DNA of 64,000 bases from Halalkalicoccus sp. NIPERK01 (GCF_030287405.1 NZ_JASVVV010000002.1:496001-560000); one strand, 5' to 3'; shown: positions 44,086 through 53,008, numbered from the stretch's first letter. Notes: a model not told the origin generated them from the sequence alone. Numbers and translations are program-made.

Positions 44086-44144
44086 ACCGCTGTCGAACCC
44101 TCGGCTGGGACTCCGCGTCCGGTCCCGACGAACGCCGTCGCTAC

Positions 44145-44550
44145 GGCGGTGAGAACGTGACTGAGGGGAGTAAGCCCCCTTCTGTTCGGCCCGGCATTCG
44201 GCTGAGCGCCCGCGCCCGTGTCCCCGGATCACATCCGGGGGCGTACCGAGCCGTGCTCGGTAGCGTCCGGGCTACCATACGACGCTCTCGCGTCGGGGCG
44301 CGGGCTTGCACCGGCGAGGGTGGCCGTTCCATCCGTTCTCCCCCGTCGACGCTCGGTCGGTGACTCCCCGCCCTCTCGGGCCGGGTTCGCGGACCTCATC
44401 GCTCGGGGGGAGGGGTCTCGTTTCTGTTCCAGTGCCGGCGGTCTCCCGCCCCGGGCTTGCGCCCGGTCGCCTGCCCGGACGGTGGGGGGACTTTCCTCGT
44501 TTGCGTGCCCGCAGGGCACGACACGGTGGCCGGGCTCCCTCTGCCGGTTT
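44145..44550 (-). ncRNA. rnpB: RNase P RNA (archaeal type A)
   Basis: Read on the minus strand, the conserved CR-I element GAGGAAAGTCCCCCC is at 44498-44484, preceded by the P3 hairpin GTGCCC-TGC-GGGCAC. At the 3' side ACAGAAGGGGGCTTACTCC (44185-44167) supplies CR-IV/P4. Between them are the GC-rich P7-P12 helices, including the perfect stem CCCCGGA/TCCGGGG. A TATA-like ACTTATCC at about 44568-44576 places the 5' end near 44545. Ends are approximate. It matures tRNA 5' ends. Confidence 0.93.
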
Positions 44551-44649
44551 TCCCTACTCGGTTGCGGGGGATAAGTCGTTCGCCCGAGGGTGTCAGACGC
44601 TCTGTCCCAAACAGAAGGCTTGAAGGCGGACACACCCCACATACGGGAT

Positions 44650-45261
44650 ATGTCCGAGGCCCAGACCGTACGCCTCAGTTACGAGGACGGCCTTCGAGCC
44701 GTCGAGCTGGCGCGCGAAGCGATCGAGTCCTACGTCCGTCACGGCCAGCGCGAACAGCCGGGCAGCATGCGCGAGGCGTTCTACCAGCGGACCGGGGCGC
44801 TGGTGCGCATCGAATCGACCCGCGGGCGGGGTAGCCTGCGGGGCTGTGCCGGGTCGTATCAGTCGAGCGATCAGTTGGGCCACGTCATCGTCGATTCCGC
44901 GATCGCCGCCGCCAGCGAGGACTCGTGTGGGTCGGAACTCAACGCCGCCGAACTCGGCAGCGTGGCGGTCTCGGCCTGCATCGTCCGCGAGGTCCTCCTC
45001 ACCGACGACCCGCTCGCCGACCTCGAACTCGGCCGGCACGGGGTCGCGATCGACGCCGGCAACCGGGGCGGCTGGCTCTATCCGACGATCCCCGTCGAGA
45101 ACGACTGGAGCGCCAACGAGTACCTCGATCGCACCTGCCGGAAGGCCGGGTTGGCGCCGACCGCCTGGCGGGACGACGACGCGATGGTCGTCCTCTTCGG
45201 CGGCGAGGTGTTCCGCGAGCGCGAACCCAACGGCTCGGTCGAGCACCTCTCGAACCTATAA
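44650..45261 (+). CDS. AMMECR1 domain protein
   Basis: The start is ATG 44650; upstream in-frame codons overlap the RNase P promoter region. The 203-residue protein has the AMMECR1 signature RGSLRGCAGSYQSSDQLGHVI followed by later VEVSACIVREVLL-like and GGWLYPTIPVENDWSANEYLDR segments. In many organisms AMMECR1 occurs fused to or beside MEMO and radical-SAM proteins; its activity is uncertain. The last 6 bases overlap the convergent nicotinate phosphoribosyltransferase gene. Confidence 0.9.
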   Translation: MSEAQTVRLSYEDGLRAVELAREAIESYVRHGQREQPGSMREAFYQRTGALVRIESTRGRGSLRGCAGSYQSSDQLGHVIVDSAIAAASEDSCGSELNAAELGSVAVSACIVREVLLTDDPLADLELGRHGVAIDAGNRGGWLYPTIPVENDWSANEYLDRTCRKAGLAPTAWRDDDAMVVLFGGEVFREREPNGSVEHLSNL

Positions 45262-46395
45262 CACGTCCGCAGCGTCCTCTCGCAGCCGTTCTTCCGCCGC
45301 GCCGATGTCGAACTCGCGGACGATCTCGCCCTCGGCGATCAGCGGTTCCAACAGCGCCTCCCCGTCCGCACCCTCCCGATCCGCGAGGGCGACGTGGTGG
45401 CCGCCCTCGGCCGTCCTGTAGACCTCCTTGACGCCGGGGAGCTTTCCCCGCTTCGAGATCGCCTCGCCCTCGATCTCGACGATGTCGAGCGCGAAGTCGA
45501 CGGGGTCGGCGCTCGTGATCGCGCCGCCGACGCCGAACCCCTCGGCGACGTCCCGGAGTTCGCGCAGGTCAGCGGGACCGAGGCCGCCCGAGGCGAAGAT
45601 CCCCACGTCGTCGTAGCCCCGCGAGTCGAGGTGCCAGCGAAGCTCCTTGAGAATGTGCTCGAAATCGCCGCGCCGGGAGCCGGTGGTGTCGATGCGCACG
45701 CTGTCGAGGTCGTCGCCGAGCGCCTCGATCGCGCCGAGCACCTCCTCGATCTCGTCGGAGAAGGTGTCACAGAGCGCGATCCGGGGGACCGCGTCGGGGA
45801 CCGCCTCGTCGAACGCCCTGAAGGCGTCGCCCTGATTGCCCCGGCCGTAACAGAGCAGCAGCGCGTGGGGCATCGTCCCGCCGGCCTCTCTCCCCAGAAC
45901 CTCGCCGGCGGCCACGTGGGAGAAGCCGTCGAGGCCGGCGACCAGCGCCGCCCGCTCAACGGTCGGCGCGAGCATCGGGTGGAGGTGGCGCGCGCCGAAG
46001 GAGAGTACCTGCGAGTCGGGGGCCGCCCGCCGGACGTCCAGCGCCGCGCTGAGGAAGGCGCTGGCCTGCGAGAGGAACCCGAGGATGGAGGTCTCGAAGC
46101 GCGCGAACTCCAGGTAGGGCCCCTCGATCCGCACGACCGGCCCGCCGTCGAACAGCCGTCCCTCGCGGAGCGCGTGGACCGTGAGGTCACGCCCCGACAG
46201 CAGGTGGGCGACGTCCTTCACGCCGCCGAACGCCTCGAAGGTCCCCGTGGGAAACTGGTCTGCGGTCACCTCCGCGACGACGCGGGGGTTTTTATCCGCA
46301 TACTCGAGCGTCGTCTCGGTCCGCAGGAAGTAGGCGTCGGTCGCGGTGCCCTCGCGGATCGCCTCCGGCGAGAGCGTCTCGAAGGGGTTGTCCAT
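45256..46395 (-). CDS. pncB: Nicotinate phosphoribosyltransferase
   Basis: The 379-residue protein carries the NaPRTase fold: ATDAYFLRTETTLEYADKNP at the N-terminus, LSFGARHLHP (substrate-binding Arg-His), the strand VRIDTTGSRRGDFEHILKEL and FASGGLGPADLRELRD for phosphate binding. It joins nicotinate and PRPP to give nicotinate mononucleotide for NAD salvage. The nicotinamidase gene that would feed it lies 3 kb away at 49430, on the other side of an AT-rich orphan and a surface protein gene. Confidence 0.9.
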   Translation of the reverse strand: MDNPFETLSPEAIREGTATDAYFLRTETTLEYADKNPRVVAEVTADQFPTGTFEAFGGVKDVAHLLSGRDLTVHALREGRLFDGGPVVRIEGPYLEFARFETSILGFLSQASAFLSAALDVRRAAPDSQVLSFGARHLHPMLAPTVERAALVAGLDGFSHVAAGEVLGREAGGTMPHALLLCYGRGNQGDAFRAFDEAVPDAVPRIALCDTFSDEIEEVLGAIEALGDDLDSVRIDTTGSRRGDFEHILKELRWHLDSRGYDDVGIFASGGLGPADLRELRDVAEGFGVGGAITSADPVDFALDIVEIEGEAISKRGKLPGVKEVYRTAEGGHHVALADREGADGEALLEPLIAEGEIVREFDIGAAEERLREDAADVL

Positions 46396-46629
46396 GTGCC
46401 GGATTCGGGGGGCGACCTCGAAAAAACCACGTGGTTCTCGGGAATCCGTGGCACTCGTTGGGGCAACCTGTTTTCTTTCTCAGGAGGTGCTTCTAACAAG
46501 TGTACAAGGAAACTCACATAGTATTATCTGAGGTTATATACCTCGTATTTATCCCTAGAGACACTGCGGCACTCCCTTATGTCCTCTACGGCTAAAACAC
46601 TATGTTCGTATTTTCCAGATCAGCATGAA

Positions 46630-46635
46630 TTTATA
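46630..46635 (+). promoter_or_regulatory. TATA box for the AT-rich orphan gene
   Basis: TTTATA in an AT-rich context lies about 30 bases before ATG 46662, giving a nearly leaderless transcript. A second AT-rich box, GTTATATAC, is near 46533. Confidence 0.45.
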
Positions 46636-46661
46636 AGCCACGAACAAGATCTATGACATAA

Positions 46662-47702
46662 ATGATTGAGATTAGCAATCTTGTTAAATACTCAATATCT
46701 ACGATGTTATTTGTAATAATTGGGGGTGCTATTGGAAACACAATATCAGGAATTTTTGGATTTCCATATTGGCCAACTGTCTCAATATCTGTAGCAATTA
46801 GATTTGGATTAGGGATGAAATTGGTGACTGATAGAGATGTTGACAATTCGACTATCAGCAAGGAGAACGTGAGTACAGAAAATGAATCTGACGAAGAAAA
46901 CATAGAATGGGAAGATAACAACAAATACATAGATATAGATTCTCAGTCAGATAGCGCTATTTCTGAGATGAATAAACGTCAGAACAGTAAGTATTCTATA
47001 GGAAAGTCAAATGAAGAAATTCTCAAAGAGCAAGTGGGCCGAATAAACGACTATGTTTCTGTTCTTGAGAATAACATAATACGGATATTGGACGAGCCTG
47101 GGCCGGATCCATATAGGACAATGTTATTGTACGTTATTGGCGCTAGGTATTCCTTCGCTGAAGGATATCGAGAGTCTCCAATAGTGTACAGTAATGAACT
47201 GAAATCACATTTCAGATACAACAATACTGATATTGACGTATTTATTAGGAGAGTTCCATCGACATTCTATACCTATAATGGGCCATTCCCTTCTTATAGT
47301 GAACTAGATGACTTTTCTTTCACGGTAGGAGTTTCAGATCTTGAAACAGCGATAAATTGGGCATTAGACGATGATCTTCCCGTAGGCCTTGATGTACGCT
47401 TGGATTTTGGTTATGCGAGGATGGCCCTTCAAAACGCACGAGAGAAGTGTGAGGAAATAGAAAAGCGCGAGGCGGAAGAATATTTTTCCACTAAATCAAA
47501 TAGTTCTAGATCAAACACCTATGGTGGAGTGGAATATGAGATAAAAGAATCAATACACGATATTCGTGATTATCCTATCTTCAATGAAGATGATGTCGTG
47601 TGGAGAGACTTCATGAGGACAGCAGATACTGCTCTAAGAAATGTACAAAAGGAGTCTGTAGGTGGTATTTTACATTGCATAGACCGGATGAAAGTAAAGT
47701 AG
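46662..47702 (+). CDS. AT-rich orphan membrane-tethered protein
   Basis: This 346-residue gene has strikingly AT-rich codons (many ATA, AAT, AGA, TTA) in an otherwise GC-rich chromosome. Residues 10-50 form two hydrophobic segments (TMLFVIIGGAIGNTISGIFG and the following YWPTVSISVAIRFGLG); the rest is hydrophilic. A polar Ser/Asn/Asp-rich linker (about 55-110) leads to a helical domain (about 118-285) with RINDYVSVLENNIIRILDEP and ARMALQNAREKCEEIEKREA. No homologous family is recognised. It is flanked by AT-rich DNA and inserted between otherwise related NAD-salvage genes, so recent acquisition is likely. Confidence 0.8.
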   Translation: MIEISNLVKYSISTMLFVIIGGAIGNTISGIFGFPYWPTVSISVAIRFGLGMKLVTDRDVDNSTISKENVSTENESDEENIEWEDNNKYIDIDSQSDSAISEMNKRQNSKYSIGKSNEEILKEQVGRINDYVSVLENNIIRILDEPGPDPYRTMLLYVIGARYSFAEGYRESPIVYSNELKSHFRYNNTDIDVFIRRVPSTFYTYNGPFPSYSELDDFSFTVGVSDLETAINWALDDDLPVGLDVRLDFGYARMALQNAREKCEEIEKREAEEYFSTKSNSSRSNTYGGVEYEIKESIHDIRDYPIFNEDDVVWRDFMRTADTALRNVQKESVGGILHCIDRMKVK

Positions 47703-47795
47703 ATTCATTAGAATTCAGACATGAATCGTAGATATGTCTACAAATATCAATAAATGCTACACATTTAGTACAAATTATGTGTTGTGATCACGTGG

Positions 47796-49349
47796 TTAGC
47801 GCCGCCGAACCAGCAGGTACGCCGCCGCGACGAGCGCCGCGAGCGCCACGGCGATCCCGAGGCCGGGCAGGTCCTCCGCGTCCTCGCCCGATCCCCCGTC
47901 CGCGCTCCCATCGTTTCCGGGGGCGCCCTCGGTCGTTCCGGGCCGGGCGTCCGCGGAGACCGCGGTGAGGGCGGCGACGTCGGGCGCGTGGGTGATCGTC
48001 ACCGTGTCGTTCTCCACGCTCACGTGGTACGCCCCGTCGTAGCCGCCCTCCTCGATGACGTAGGTGTCGCTCTCGACGCGTTCGGCCCCCCAGTAGGCGA
48101 GGAGGTCGTCGAAGCCGCCCGCGAAGGTCTCGGCGTCGGCGGGCGACTCGTACGCCAGCTTCCAGACGTAGCCCAGTTCGTCGCCGTTCTCGTAGACGTG
48201 CAGTCGGTCGCCGTCCCAGCCGGCGGCGTACTCGCTCCCGTAGTCGAACATACCGTAGGGAGGCGGCTCGTCGCCCTCGTAGGCGAACCAGTCGTCGGCG
48301 GGGACCACCCACTCCCGGCCGTTGCTGTCGTACAGCGGGTTGACGAACATCGTCGTGATCGCGCCCATTCCCAGCCGGTCGTGATCCGGCCCGCCCTCGG
48401 GGTCGAGGCGCTCCCAACCCTCGGACTGGGAGTCCTCGATGGACACCTCGCGGGGGTCGTCGTCCGGGTAGCGCTCGGGGACGACGACCTGTTCGGTGCT
48501 CCGGGGCGGGTCGTCGTACACGGCGTCGACGGCCTCCCAGCCGCCCGCCCCGTGGACCGCCTCGACGAACGCGGGGCCGGCGTCGTAGGGCAGGAAGTCG
48601 AGGATCAGGACGCCAAAGTTCGCGGGTCGTCCTGGCCCCTGCTCGCCGGGGTCCTCGTTGGAGTTCCCGCCGGGGGTGACGCACTCCCAGTCGGTCCCAC
48701 AGCGCTCCTCGTAGCGCGTCTCGACGTAGACGGCGTCGCCCTCGATCAGCCCGAGTTGTCCCCCGGAGCCGTCCTGCGTTCGGGCGTCGTAGTTCGCGAG
48801 CCCCCAGCGCTGGTCCTGATAGGCGTGGACGAGTTCGTGTGCGAGGGTGAGCTCGTTCAGCCGGGGTTCGGCCTCGTTCGAGACGACGACGATCTCGCCC
48901 GTCGCGGGTTCGTAGAAGCCGGCGACCGCGGCGTCCATGTTCTCCGCCTGAACCGCGGTCGCGTCCTCGTCGTCGCCGACCAGGAACAGCGCCTGGTACT
49001 TGCCGTTCCGGAAGGCCGCGGCCTCCTCGCCCGGACCGCCGCGATCGGCCCGCTCGGAGCGGAACTCCTCGCGCGTGACGACGCGGACCGGCGGGCGCTC
49101 ATCGAACTCGACCCCCCGCACCTCCTCGACGCGGACCATCGCCCGCGAGACGACCGCCTCGAGTTCCGCCTCGTCCAGCCCGTCCGAGGCGTCGACGTCG
49201 AGTTCCTCGTCGGCGTCGTACTGTCGCCAGTCGGCCCCCGACTCGGGCTGTGTCTGCGCCTCGACGGGCGTACTGGGGCCGATCGCGGCCGGTCCGACCC
49301 CGGAGAGGACGACCAGCACGACGAGCGAGAACACCGCGAGACGACGCAT
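47796..49349 (-). CDS. Secreted surface protein with HExxH motif (Hvo_1808-like)
   Basis: The 517-residue protein has an N-terminal Sec signal (MRRLAVFSLVVLVVLSGVGP), a large extracellular domain with LTLAHELVHAYQDQRWG (HExxH-type zinc site at about residue 170), and a C-terminal membrane segment after an acidic linker: LPGLGIAVALAALVAAAYLL then RRR, a PGF-CTERM-like sorting tail. Together these indicate cell-surface anchoring after artA-type processing. The family is known in haloarchaea as Hvo_1808-like surface proteins; protease activity is inferred. Confidence 0.85.
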   Translation of the reverse strand: MRRLAVFSLVVLVVLSGVGPAAIGPSTPVEAQTQPESGADWRQYDADEELDVDASDGLDEAELEAVVSRAMVRVEEVRGVEFDERPPVRVVTREEFRSERADRGGPGEEAAAFRNGKYQALFLVGDDEDATAVQAENMDAAVAGFYEPATGEIVVVSNEAEPRLNELTLAHELVHAYQDQRWGLANYDARTQDGSGGQLGLIEGDAVYVETRYEERCGTDWECVTPGGNSNEDPGEQGPGRPANFGVLILDFLPYDAGPAFVEAVHGAGGWEAVDAVYDDPPRSTEQVVVPERYPDDDPREVSIEDSQSEGWERLDPEGGPDHDRLGMGAITTMFVNPLYDSNGREWVVPADDWFAYEGDEPPPYGMFDYGSEYAAGWDGDRLHVYENGDELGYVWKLAYESPADAETFAGGFDDLLAYWGAERVESDTYVIEEGGYDGAYHVSVENDTVTITHAPDVAALTAVSADARPGTTEGAPGNDGSADGGSGEDAEDLPGLGIAVALAALVAAAYLLVRRR

Positions 49350-49429
49350 GGTCCACGGTAGGCGCGACCGGGGTAAAAAACGACCCGCCGACGTGCAGGG
49401 TTATTGTATTCGGAGGCCAAACTACGGGT

Positions 49430-50005
49430 ATGCGCTTCGACCCGGAGACGACGGCGCTGGTCGTCGTCGACATGCAGAACGGCTTCTGTCACCCGGAGGG
49501 GAGCCTCCACGCGCCCGCGAGCGCGGACGTGATCGAGCCCGTCGGCGAGACCATCGAGACCGCACGCGAGGCCGGCGCGCGGATCGTCTACACGCGGGAC
49601 GTCCACCCGCCCGAGCAGTTCGAGGACGCCCACTACTACGACGAGTTCGAGCGCTGGGGCGAACACGTCGTCGAGGGCTCGTGGGGGGCGGAGATCGTCG
49701 AGGAACTGGCCCCCGAGGAGGAGGACCACGTCGTCGAGAAACACACCTACGACGCGTTCTACAACACCGAGTTGGAGGGATGGCTGCGCGCCCGCGGGAT
49801 CGACGACCTGCTCATCTGTGGCACCCTCGCCAACGTCTGCGTGTTCCACACCGCCGCCAGCGCCGGCCTGCGGGACTTCCGGCCCGTCGTGATCGAGGAC
49901 GCGCTGGGCTACATCGAGGAGGGCCATCTGGAGTACGCCGTCGAGCACTCGGAATGGCTGTTCGGCGAGGCGACGACGAGAGGGGGGATCGAGTTCGAGG
50001 CGTGA
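49430..50005 (+). CDS. pncA: Nicotinamidase/isochorismatase-family hydrolase
   Basis: The start is ATG 49430 (MRFDPETTALVVVDMQNGFC). The 191-residue cysteine hydrolase has catalytic Asp15 in VVDMQNGF, Lys in VEKHTYDAFYNTEL and nucleophile Cys in LICGTLANVCVFHTAASAG. Nicotinamidase is favoured because the nicotinate phosphoribosyltransferase gene is close by, but other isochorismatase-type activities are possible. Its stop overlaps the next start (GTGA), so it is the first gene of a short operon. Confidence 0.8.
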   Translation: MRFDPETTALVVVDMQNGFCHPEGSLHAPASADVIEPVGETIETAREAGARIVYTRDVHPPEQFEDAHYYDEFERWGEHVVEGSWGAEIVEELAPEEEDHVVEKHTYDAFYNTELEGWLRARGIDDLLICGTLANVCVFHTAASAGLRDFRPVVIEDALGYIEEGHLEYAVEHSEWLFGEATTRGGIEFEA

Positions 50006-50421
50006 TCGAGTTCGAGCGCGACGCCTACGACGCGGTCGTCCGACACGCCCGCGAGGGGGCCCCCAACGAGGTCTGTGGCGTTCTCGGCGGCGAGTGCGGC
50101 GGGGGGCGCTCTCGCGTGCGGACGGTTCGTCGGGCGGAGAACGCCGCCGAGGATCCCGAAACGCGCTACGCCATCGACCCCGCGGAGGCGATCGAACTGA
50201 TCGAAAGGATCGAAGAAGGAGAGGACCTCGTGGGGTTCTATCACTCGCACCCGGCGGGGCCGACCGGGCCGAGCGAGACCGACGCCGAGCGGGCGGCGTG
50301 GCCGGGAAAGAGCTACGTGATCGTCGCGCTCGACGGCGAGCCGTTCGTCGGCGCGTGGCGCTGGAACGGCGAGGCCGGGTTCGAGGGCGAGACCGTCCGT
50401 GTGATCCCACGGGAGCGATAG
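50002..50421 (+). CDS. JAMM/MPN+ metalloprotease (desampylase-like)
   Basis: GTG 50002 overlaps the nicotinamidase stop. The 139-residue protein is a compact JAMM domain with catalytic Glu in APNEVCGVLGG and the zinc motif GFYHSHPAGPTGPSETDAER (HxHPxxPxxPSxxD). The size and motif match haloarchaeal JAMM1, which removes ubiquitin-like SAMP proteins from targets; some homologues act in sulfur transfer. Translational coupling with nicotinamidase and a following rhodanese gene suggest one regulatory unit. Confidence 0.88.
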   Translation: MIEFERDAYDAVVRHAREGAPNEVCGVLGGECGGGRSRVRTVRRAENAAEDPETRYAIDPAEAIELIERIEEGEDLVGFYHSHPAGPTGPSETDAERAAWPGKSYVIVALDGEPFVGAWRWNGEAGFEGETVRVIPRER

Positions 50422-50451
50422 CCTAACGGGGCTCGATCCCGGAGGACATCC

Positions 50452-50781
50452 ATGGTCGAGGAACTCACCCCCGAGGAGGTAAAGGAGAAGGTTGAGAACG
50501 AGGAGGTTCGCGTCGTCGACATCCGACCCGAACGCGAGTTCGAGCGGGGGCACATCCCCGGCGCGATCAACGTCCCGATGAACCGACTCCCGAGCGAGAT
50601 CGACCAGCACGACTGGGACGGGGAGGTCGTCGTCGCCTGCCCGATCGGCAAGAGCTCCGTGCAGGCCGCGAAACTCATCGGGAGCTACGAGGGCGTCGAG
50701 GACGCCGAGCGGGTCGCGAGCATGGAAGGGGGCTACGACGCCTGGGAGTACGACCTCGAGAGCGGCGAGAGCGAGGCCTGA
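50452..50781 (+). CDS. Rhodanese-domain protein
   Basis: The 109-residue single rhodanese domain has VRVVDIRPEREFERGHIPGAINVP and the active-site loop VVVACPIGKSSVQAA (Cys about residue 63). It probably transfers sulfane sulfur. It lies 30 bases after the JAMM gene; JAMM, SAMP and rhodanese proteins meet in archaeal sulfur-carrier chemistry, so a functional link is plausible. Confidence 0.92.
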   Translation: MVEELTPEEVKEKVENEEVRVVDIRPEREFERGHIPGAINVPMNRLPSEIDQHDWDGEVVVACPIGKSSVQAAKLIGSYEGVEDAERVASMEGGYDAWEYDLESGESEA

Positions 50782-50787
50782 GAGGGT

Positions 50788-51249
50788 TCAGTCGCCGCGA
50801 AACAGCCGGTAGGCACCCTGTCCGGTGGCCACCGGCCGCGTGCCCTCTTCGGTCTCGCTCTCGACCGTGATCTCGCTGACGCCCACGGACCCACCGGCGC
50901 GGACGACCTCGGCGGTGGCGGTGAGGTCGTTCGTGGCGCGCTGGAGGTAGTTGACGTTGAGGTTGATCGTCGCCACGCCGCCCTCGAAGGGCTCGTCGAG
51001 GGTGGTTCGAAGCGCCAGCCCGCCCGCGGTGTCGATCAGGGTCGCGGCGACCCCGCCGTGGATCTCCGGGCGACCCTCGCTCCCGCCAGGGTGGGTGTTG
51101 GTGAGCTTGTCGTCGTAGGGGACCGACATGACGATCCGGCCCCGTTCGAGCGAGGCGACGCGGGTACCGAGCCACGAGAGGAAGTCGTGGTGGTCGTCGA
51201 TGTACGCCTGGAGGAACGAGCCGTCGTCGACGGGGAACTGATCCGCCAT
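50788..51249 (-). CDS. PaaI-type hotdog thioesterase
   Basis: The start is ATG 51249 (MADQFPVDDGSFLQAYIDDH). The 153-residue hotdog-fold protein has the helix segment GRPEIHGGVAATLIDTAGGLA (HGG plus catalytic Asp) and NLNVNYLQRATNDLTATAEV. It is expected to hydrolyse acyl- or aryl-CoA esters; the substrate is unknown. It converges with the rhodanese gene with a 6-base gap. Confidence 0.9.
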   Translation of the reverse strand: MADQFPVDDGSFLQAYIDDHHDFLSWLGTRVASLERGRIVMSVPYDDKLTNTHPGGSEGRPEIHGGVAATLIDTAGGLALRTTLDEPFEGGVATINLNVNYLQRATNDLTATAEVVRAGGSVGVSEITVESETEEGTRPVATGQGAYRLFRGD

Positions 51250-51335
51250 GATCGAACGTGGACGGGCGGCGGTTTGTACGCACCGGTCCGGGCGGCGGCC
51301 GGCTACCGGGTCGCCGGATGGCGAGAAAAGGACGG

Positions 51336-52160
51336 CTACGACCTGACCGTGGTCGGATCGAACTCGAGGAGCCGGACGTCGCAGCCCGAACACCCCACCC
51401 CGAGGACCGTCCGGGAACGACAGCACGACTCGACGGTTCGCTTGCTCGCCGTTATCGGCCCGTCGCAGGCCGGACAGCGGTCGAGGAAGACGCGCAGGCC
51501 CCGAAGGACGGTACTCCGCTCTGGAGCGGACATCGTCCGCCACCCCTCGGACCGCTCGTGGAGTTCGGCGGCCGCCGCTGCGTCTGCGAGGGCGACGGCG
51601 AGCGACTCCCACCGGCCGACTCGCTCTCCGTCGACCGCCACGGTGAACGCGTCGCCGTATCGGATCACGGTGGGCTCTTCGGACGGACTCACGAACGATC
51701 GCGCTAGCTCCCGCGGCGAGTCTGCCGTCCCGCGGAGGCGCTCGATTCGGCGGAGCCACGCCGCGCGGAACCCGTCGGTCAAACGGTGATCGTCGCCCGA
51801 CTCGCACTCCTCTATCGCATCGGCTGCAAGCAGTACGACCTCGGGATCGATCGAAACGCCCGGCACCACCGCTCCGTCGTCCGCTATCGACGTCGTGCCC
51901 TTTTCGAACCGTTGGAGCAGCCAGTCGGGGAAGTACCGCTTCGTGAGGCGGGGCGTCTCCGGAACCAGGTAGCCCCGAGCGTAGATCAGCCCGAGGAACA
52001 CCGGGAGCGTACCGACCCCGAGCAGCGGCGAGGCGAGGGCGAGGAGGGCGCTCGCGGCGACAGCCATGAGGACGTTCGCGACGGTACAGAGGGTACAGCG
52101 GTTCTCCCCGGTGTACTCGGGCTTTCGGATCGGGTCGATGTGTGTGGTGAAATGGGTCAT
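51336..52160 (-). CDS. Membrane protein with zinc-ribbon tail
   Basis: The 274-residue protein starts MTHFTTHIDPIRKPEYTGENR with a CTLCTVAN knuckle, followed by a hydrophobic hairpin (about 28-62: VLMAVAASALLALASPLLGV). A cytosolic alpha-helical domain follows. The C-terminus holds CPACDGPITASKRTVESCC and CSGCDVRLLEFD, enough Cys for one zinc ribbon. Haloarchaea-specific; function unknown. Confidence 0.75.
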   Translation of the reverse strand: MTHFTTHIDPIRKPEYTGENRCTLCTVANVLMAVAASALLALASPLLGVGTLPVFLGLIYARGYLVPETPRLTKRYFPDWLLQRFEKGTTSIADDGAVVPGVSIDPEVVLLAADAIEECESGDDHRLTDGFRAAWLRRIERLRGTADSPRELARSFVSPSEEPTVIRYGDAFTVAVDGERVGRWESLAVALADAAAAAELHERSEGWRTMSAPERSTVLRGLRVFLDRCPACDGPITASKRTVESCCRSRTVLGVGCSGCDVRLLEFDPTTVRS

Positions 52161-52255
52161 TGGATCTGTCTTCGAAAATACCGAGAACGGTAGAGCTACC
52201 GTCCCGCAGCGCGCCCGTCGTCTCGAAATCGGAAGTCACGCGAGTCAGCGCGTCG

Positions 52256-53008
52256 TCATTTGCACTCGAAAGTGACGTGGCTGATCGCGTTGACGACCGA
52301 CTTGCCCCGGGGATTCGTGATCTCGATCCCGTAGATCGAGCCGCCGGTGGTGACGTCCTGCTTCTCGTCGGCGTTGCCCGCCTTGACGCTTGCCACGAGG
52401 TCGAACTCGCAGTCCTCCTGCGTGCTCAGGACGCGGACCTCCTTGGGGTCGGTGGGGTCGCCCACGACCTCCAGGGTCAGTCCGTACTCCTCGGGGGTCG
52501 ACCCGTCCTCGGCGAGGAACGCGCCGTCCTCGAACTCGAACTTGACGCCGTCGAGCCCCTCGGGGCACTCACAGCCCGGTTCCGCCTCACAGATGAGGAC
52601 GTGAACGTGGCTGACGTCCTGTCCGCTCTCCGTGCTGACCCGGTCGCCGGGGTTCTCGAAGACGTAGCAGTTCCGAGCCGACTTGAGGGCGATCGCCCTG
52701 ACGCCGTCCCCGCTGATGAGGACGGCCGACGGGTCGTCGGGATCGAGCGAGAGGCTCACACCGTCCTCGTCGATCGACAGCGTCCCGTCTTCCACGTCGA
52801 TGTGGTTGTAGTCGGTACACCCCGGATTCGCCTCCATGATCTCTACGTACTCGGGACACGGGTTCTGTTCGTTGTGGTAGGCCGCCGCCGACCCGGCGAA
52901 CGCGCCGCCCGCGACCGCCGTCACACCGACCGCCTTCAGGACGTTCCGGCGGGTGATCCCGAAGTCCGCCAGGTTGCCGTGCTCCTCGGATAGTTGATAC
53001 TGTTTCAT
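52256..53008 (-). CDS. Tat-exported Cys-rich protein
   Basis: The 250-residue protein has a Tat signal FGITRRNVLKAVGVTAVAGG ending near AAAYHN. The mature part is acidic with about eight Cys (NPCPEYVEIMEANPGC, LICEAEPGCECPEG, DCEFDL, TFECK) and beta-strand character, suggesting disulfides or metal binding outside the cell. No known domain is recognised. It converges with no close partner. Confidence 0.75.
   Translation of the reverse strand: MKQYQLSEEHGNLADFGITRRNVLKAVGVTAVAGGAFAGSAAAYHNEQNPCPEYVEIMEANPGCTDYNHIDVEDGTLSIDEDGVSLSLDPDDPSAVLISGDGVRAIALKSARNCYVFENPGDRVSTESGQDVSHVHVLICEAEPGCECPEGLDGVKFEFEDGAFLAEDGSTPEEYGLTLEVVGDPTDPKEVRVLSTQEDCEFDLVASVKAGNADEKQDVTTGGSIYGIEITNPRGKSVVNAISHVTFECK

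Noticed and set aside
44157-44642. Open frames over the RNase P region
   Set aside because: The sequence folds as RNase P RNA with conserved CR-I and CR-IV on the minus strand; translated products are low-complexity.
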